14,719 nt of DNA from positions 1-14,719 of the forward strand of contig JBBITL010000093.1 in the NCBI GenBank assembly GCA_037440765.1. The letters are read 5' to 3'. This document shows, piece after piece, positions 13,351-14,719 of this stretch. Position numbers and translations under genes: made by a program. Positions within the stretch are counted from its first letter, which is position 1. Every line of letters starts with the position of its first letter. The notes beneath the pieces are model-generated. The model was not told the origin of the DNA and did not search any database. It saw nothing but the letters and a program-made list of their open reading frames with translations. Origin of the DNA: DTKY01 sp037440765 (GTDB lineage Bacteria; Acidobacteriota; Terriglobia; Bryobacterales; Bryobacteraceae).

Positions 13351-14112
13351 ATGCTGGCCAAGCGCATTATCCCTTGTCTGGATGTGAGCGCCGGACGGGT
13401 GGTGAAGGGCGTCCACTTCGTCAACCTTCGAGATGCTGGCGATCCGGTCGAACTCGCCGGCCGCTACAACCGCCAGGGCGCCGACGAACTGGTCTTCCTG
13501 GACATAACCGCCTCCAGCGACTGCCGGGACACCATGGTGGATGTGGTGGCGCGCACAGCGAGGCAGGTGTTCATTCCGCTCACCGTGGGCGGGGGCATCC
13601 GCACGGTGGCGGACGCGCGCCGCATCCTCATGGCCGGCGCCGACAAGGTCAGCGTCAACACCGCCGCCATCCGCCGCCCGGCGCTGCTCACCGAGCTAAG
13701 CCTGGAGTTCGGCTCGCAGGCCGTGGTCCTGGCCATAGACGCCAAGCAGCGGGGGCCTGGCGCATGGACGGTCTACACCCGCGGCGGGCGGGACGACGAG
13801 GACATGGACGCGGTGGAATGGGCCGCGCGGGGAGAGTCGCTGGGAGCGGGCGAGATCCTGCTCACATCGATGGACACCGACGGCGTGCAGGGCGGTTTCG
13901 ACTGCGAGCTTACGCGGGCCGTCTCCCGCGCCACACGCGTTCCGGTGATCGCCTCGGGCGGGGCTGGCGGGCCGGAGGATTTCTACCGCGTGCTGACCGA
14001 AGGCGAAGCGGACGCGGCCCTGGCCGCCTCCATCTTCCACTACGGCGCGTACACGGTCGGCGACCTCAAGCAGCACCTGGAGGCGAAGGGCGTTCCGGTG
14101 AGGCGCGCTTGA
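13351..14112 (+). CDS. hisF: Imidazole glycerol phosphate synthase, cyclase subunit
   Basis: A 253-residue (beta/alpha)8 barrel that uses ammonia from HisH to convert PRFAR into imidazole-glycerol phosphate and AICAR. Catalytic Asp11 in IIPCLDVSAGRVVKG and Asp130 in VLAIDAK match the known pair of the family. Phosphate-binding loops are seen at TVGGGIR (78-84) and ASGGAG (201-206), and the ISAS-like DGVQGGFD (177-184) is present. The GGR stretch (145-147) is followed by DDED rather than the more usual Thr-containing sequence, a minor local difference. The ATG at 13351 follows the hisH stop by one base and the TGA overlaps the hisA TTG start by 3 bases. Confidence 0.97.
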   Translation: MLAKRIIPCLDVSAGRVVKGVHFVNLRDAGDPVELAGRYNRQGADELVFLDITASSDCRDTMVDVVARTARQVFIPLTVGGGIRTVADARRILMAGADKVSVNTAAIRRPALLTELSLEFGSQAVVLAIDAKQRGPGAWTVYTRGGRDDEDMDAVEWAARGESLGAGEILLTSMDTDGVQGGFDCELTRAVSRATRVPVIASGGAGGPEDFYRVLTEGEADAALAASIFHYGAYTVGDLKQHLEAKGVPVRRA

Positions 14113-14719
14113 TCATTCCCTGCATCGACCTGATGGACGGCAAGGTTGTACAGCTCGTCCAGGGGCGCGAGAAGGCGCTGGAGGGCGGCTCTCCGGACCA
14201 GATGCTGCGAAAGTTCGCCGCCTTTCCCGAGATCCAGGTCATAGACCTGGACGCCGCCCTGGGCCGCGGCTCTAACGATTCTATCGTCCGGCACGTGGCC
14301 GAGCGCGCCGCGGCGCGCGTGGGAGGCGGGGTGCGGACGCCGGAGCGCGCCCGCAAACTCATCGAGCAGGGCGCGCGCAAGGTCATAATAGGCACCGCCG
14401 CCTTTCGGCCCGGCGGCGTCGACGAGGGCTTTCTGCAAGAGGCCGCGGCGGCCGCGGGGCGAGAACGCCTGATCATCGCGCTCGACTCGATGGGAGGCCG
14501 CATCGTGGTGAAGGGCTGGCGCGAGGCGACGTCTCTGGCCGCCGAGGACGTGATCTCGCGCTTGGAGCCTTACTGCTCGGGCTTTCTGTGCACCTACGTG
14601 GACAAGGAGGGCATGTTGCAGGGGACGGACCTTGCCTGGTTCCGCCGTCTGCGCGCGGCCACCTCGCTCGAGCTGACCGCCGCGGGCGGGATCACCACGC
14701 TCGAAGAGGTGAGCGAGCT
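14109..14719 (+). CDS. hisA: ProFAR isomerase HisA (3' end outside window)
   Basis: The first 203 codons of a (beta/alpha)8 barrel enzyme that isomerises ProFAR to PRFAR, the substrate of HisH-HisF. The start is a TTG at 14109, read from TTGA overlapping the hisF stop; translation gives IIPCIDLMDGKVVQLVQG with catalytic Asp7, then VGGGVRTPERA (71-81), a phosphate-binding loop, Asp126 in IIALDSMGG (122-130), DKEGMLQGTD (165-174) and TAAGGIT (190-196). The frame is open to the right edge with no stop. It departs from the common HisA type, which has DLKDGKCVRLxQGD near the N-terminus and a YTD-type motif where this has YVDKEG. Position after hisF and fold make HisA much more likely than a second HisF. 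The C-terminal 40 or so residues are missing. Confidence 0.9.
   Translation, partial: MIIPCIDLMDGKVVQLVQGREKALEGGSPDQMLRKFAAFPEIQVIDLDAALGRGSNDSIVRHVAERAAARVGGGVRTPERARKLIEQGARKVIIGTAAFRPGGVDEGFLQEAAAAAGRERLIIALDSMGGRIVVKGWREATSLAAEDVISRLEPYCSGFLCTYVDKEGMLQGTDLAWFRRLRAATSLELTAAGGITTLEEVSE

Noticed and set aside
1..14719. CRISPR arrays, tRNA or rRNA genes, insertion sequences, prophage genes
   Set aside because: No regularly spaced direct repeats, tRNA-like cloverleaf, rRNA signature, transposase or integrase motif was seen on either strand.

Overview
The window is GC-rich, gene-dense bacterial chromosome. Gene content, high GC, a small SRP RNA next to dnaX, a divergent HisA and a GC-rich dispersed palindrome suggest an Acidobacteriota member, perhaps close to Bryobacterales/Solibacter. 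That placement is inference from remembered family resemblance, not a search.

Layout. (1) 1-2422, plus strand: the 3' part of a GH78 alpha-L-rhamnosidase gene, then a secreted or lipid-anchored endonuclease/exonuclease/phosphatase-fold protein. (2) 2443-3343, minus strand: a hotdog-fold acyl-CoA thioesterase and mscL, whose product carries a C-terminal four-cysteine knuckle. (3) 3380-6083, plus strand: a small palindrome, the 4.5S SRP RNA gene (ffs), dnaX, the ybaB/ebfC nucleoid-associated protein gene and recR. (4) 6099-7736, minus strand: a polytopic GT39-like glycosyltransferase, convergent with recR and divergent from the histidine operon. (5) 7787 to the window end, plus strand: a compact histidine operon, hisI-hisG-hisD-hisC-HAD phosphatase-hisB-hisH-hisF-hisA, with hisA cut by the window edge. 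Its junctions overlap or are separated by at most 3 nt, so the genes are probably translationally coupled.

The most interesting element is the roughly 150-nt leader in front of hisI. It has an extended -10 promoter, a short ORF (7814-7870) with four His codons within eight codons, and four RNA segments that can pair 1:2, 2:3 or 3:4. The 3:4 hairpin is a classical U-tailed terminator ending 12 nt before the hisI start. This is the architecture of a ribosome-dependent transcription attenuator sensing charged tRNA-His.

The second point of interest is the HAD hydrolase between hisC and hisB. HisB here has only the dehydratase domain, so the HAD protein is the best local candidate for the missing histinidol-phosphate phosphatase (histidinol-phosphate phosphatase) step. 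With it, the window supplies every enzyme from PRPP to histidine except HisE (phosphoribosyl-ATP pyrophosphohydrolase), which may lie beyond the right edge or elsewhere. HisG is the long form with a C-terminal regulatory domain, so control probably acts at two levels: leader attenuation and feedback inhibition. No tRNA, rRNA, CRISPR array, insertion sequence or prophage gene was seen.
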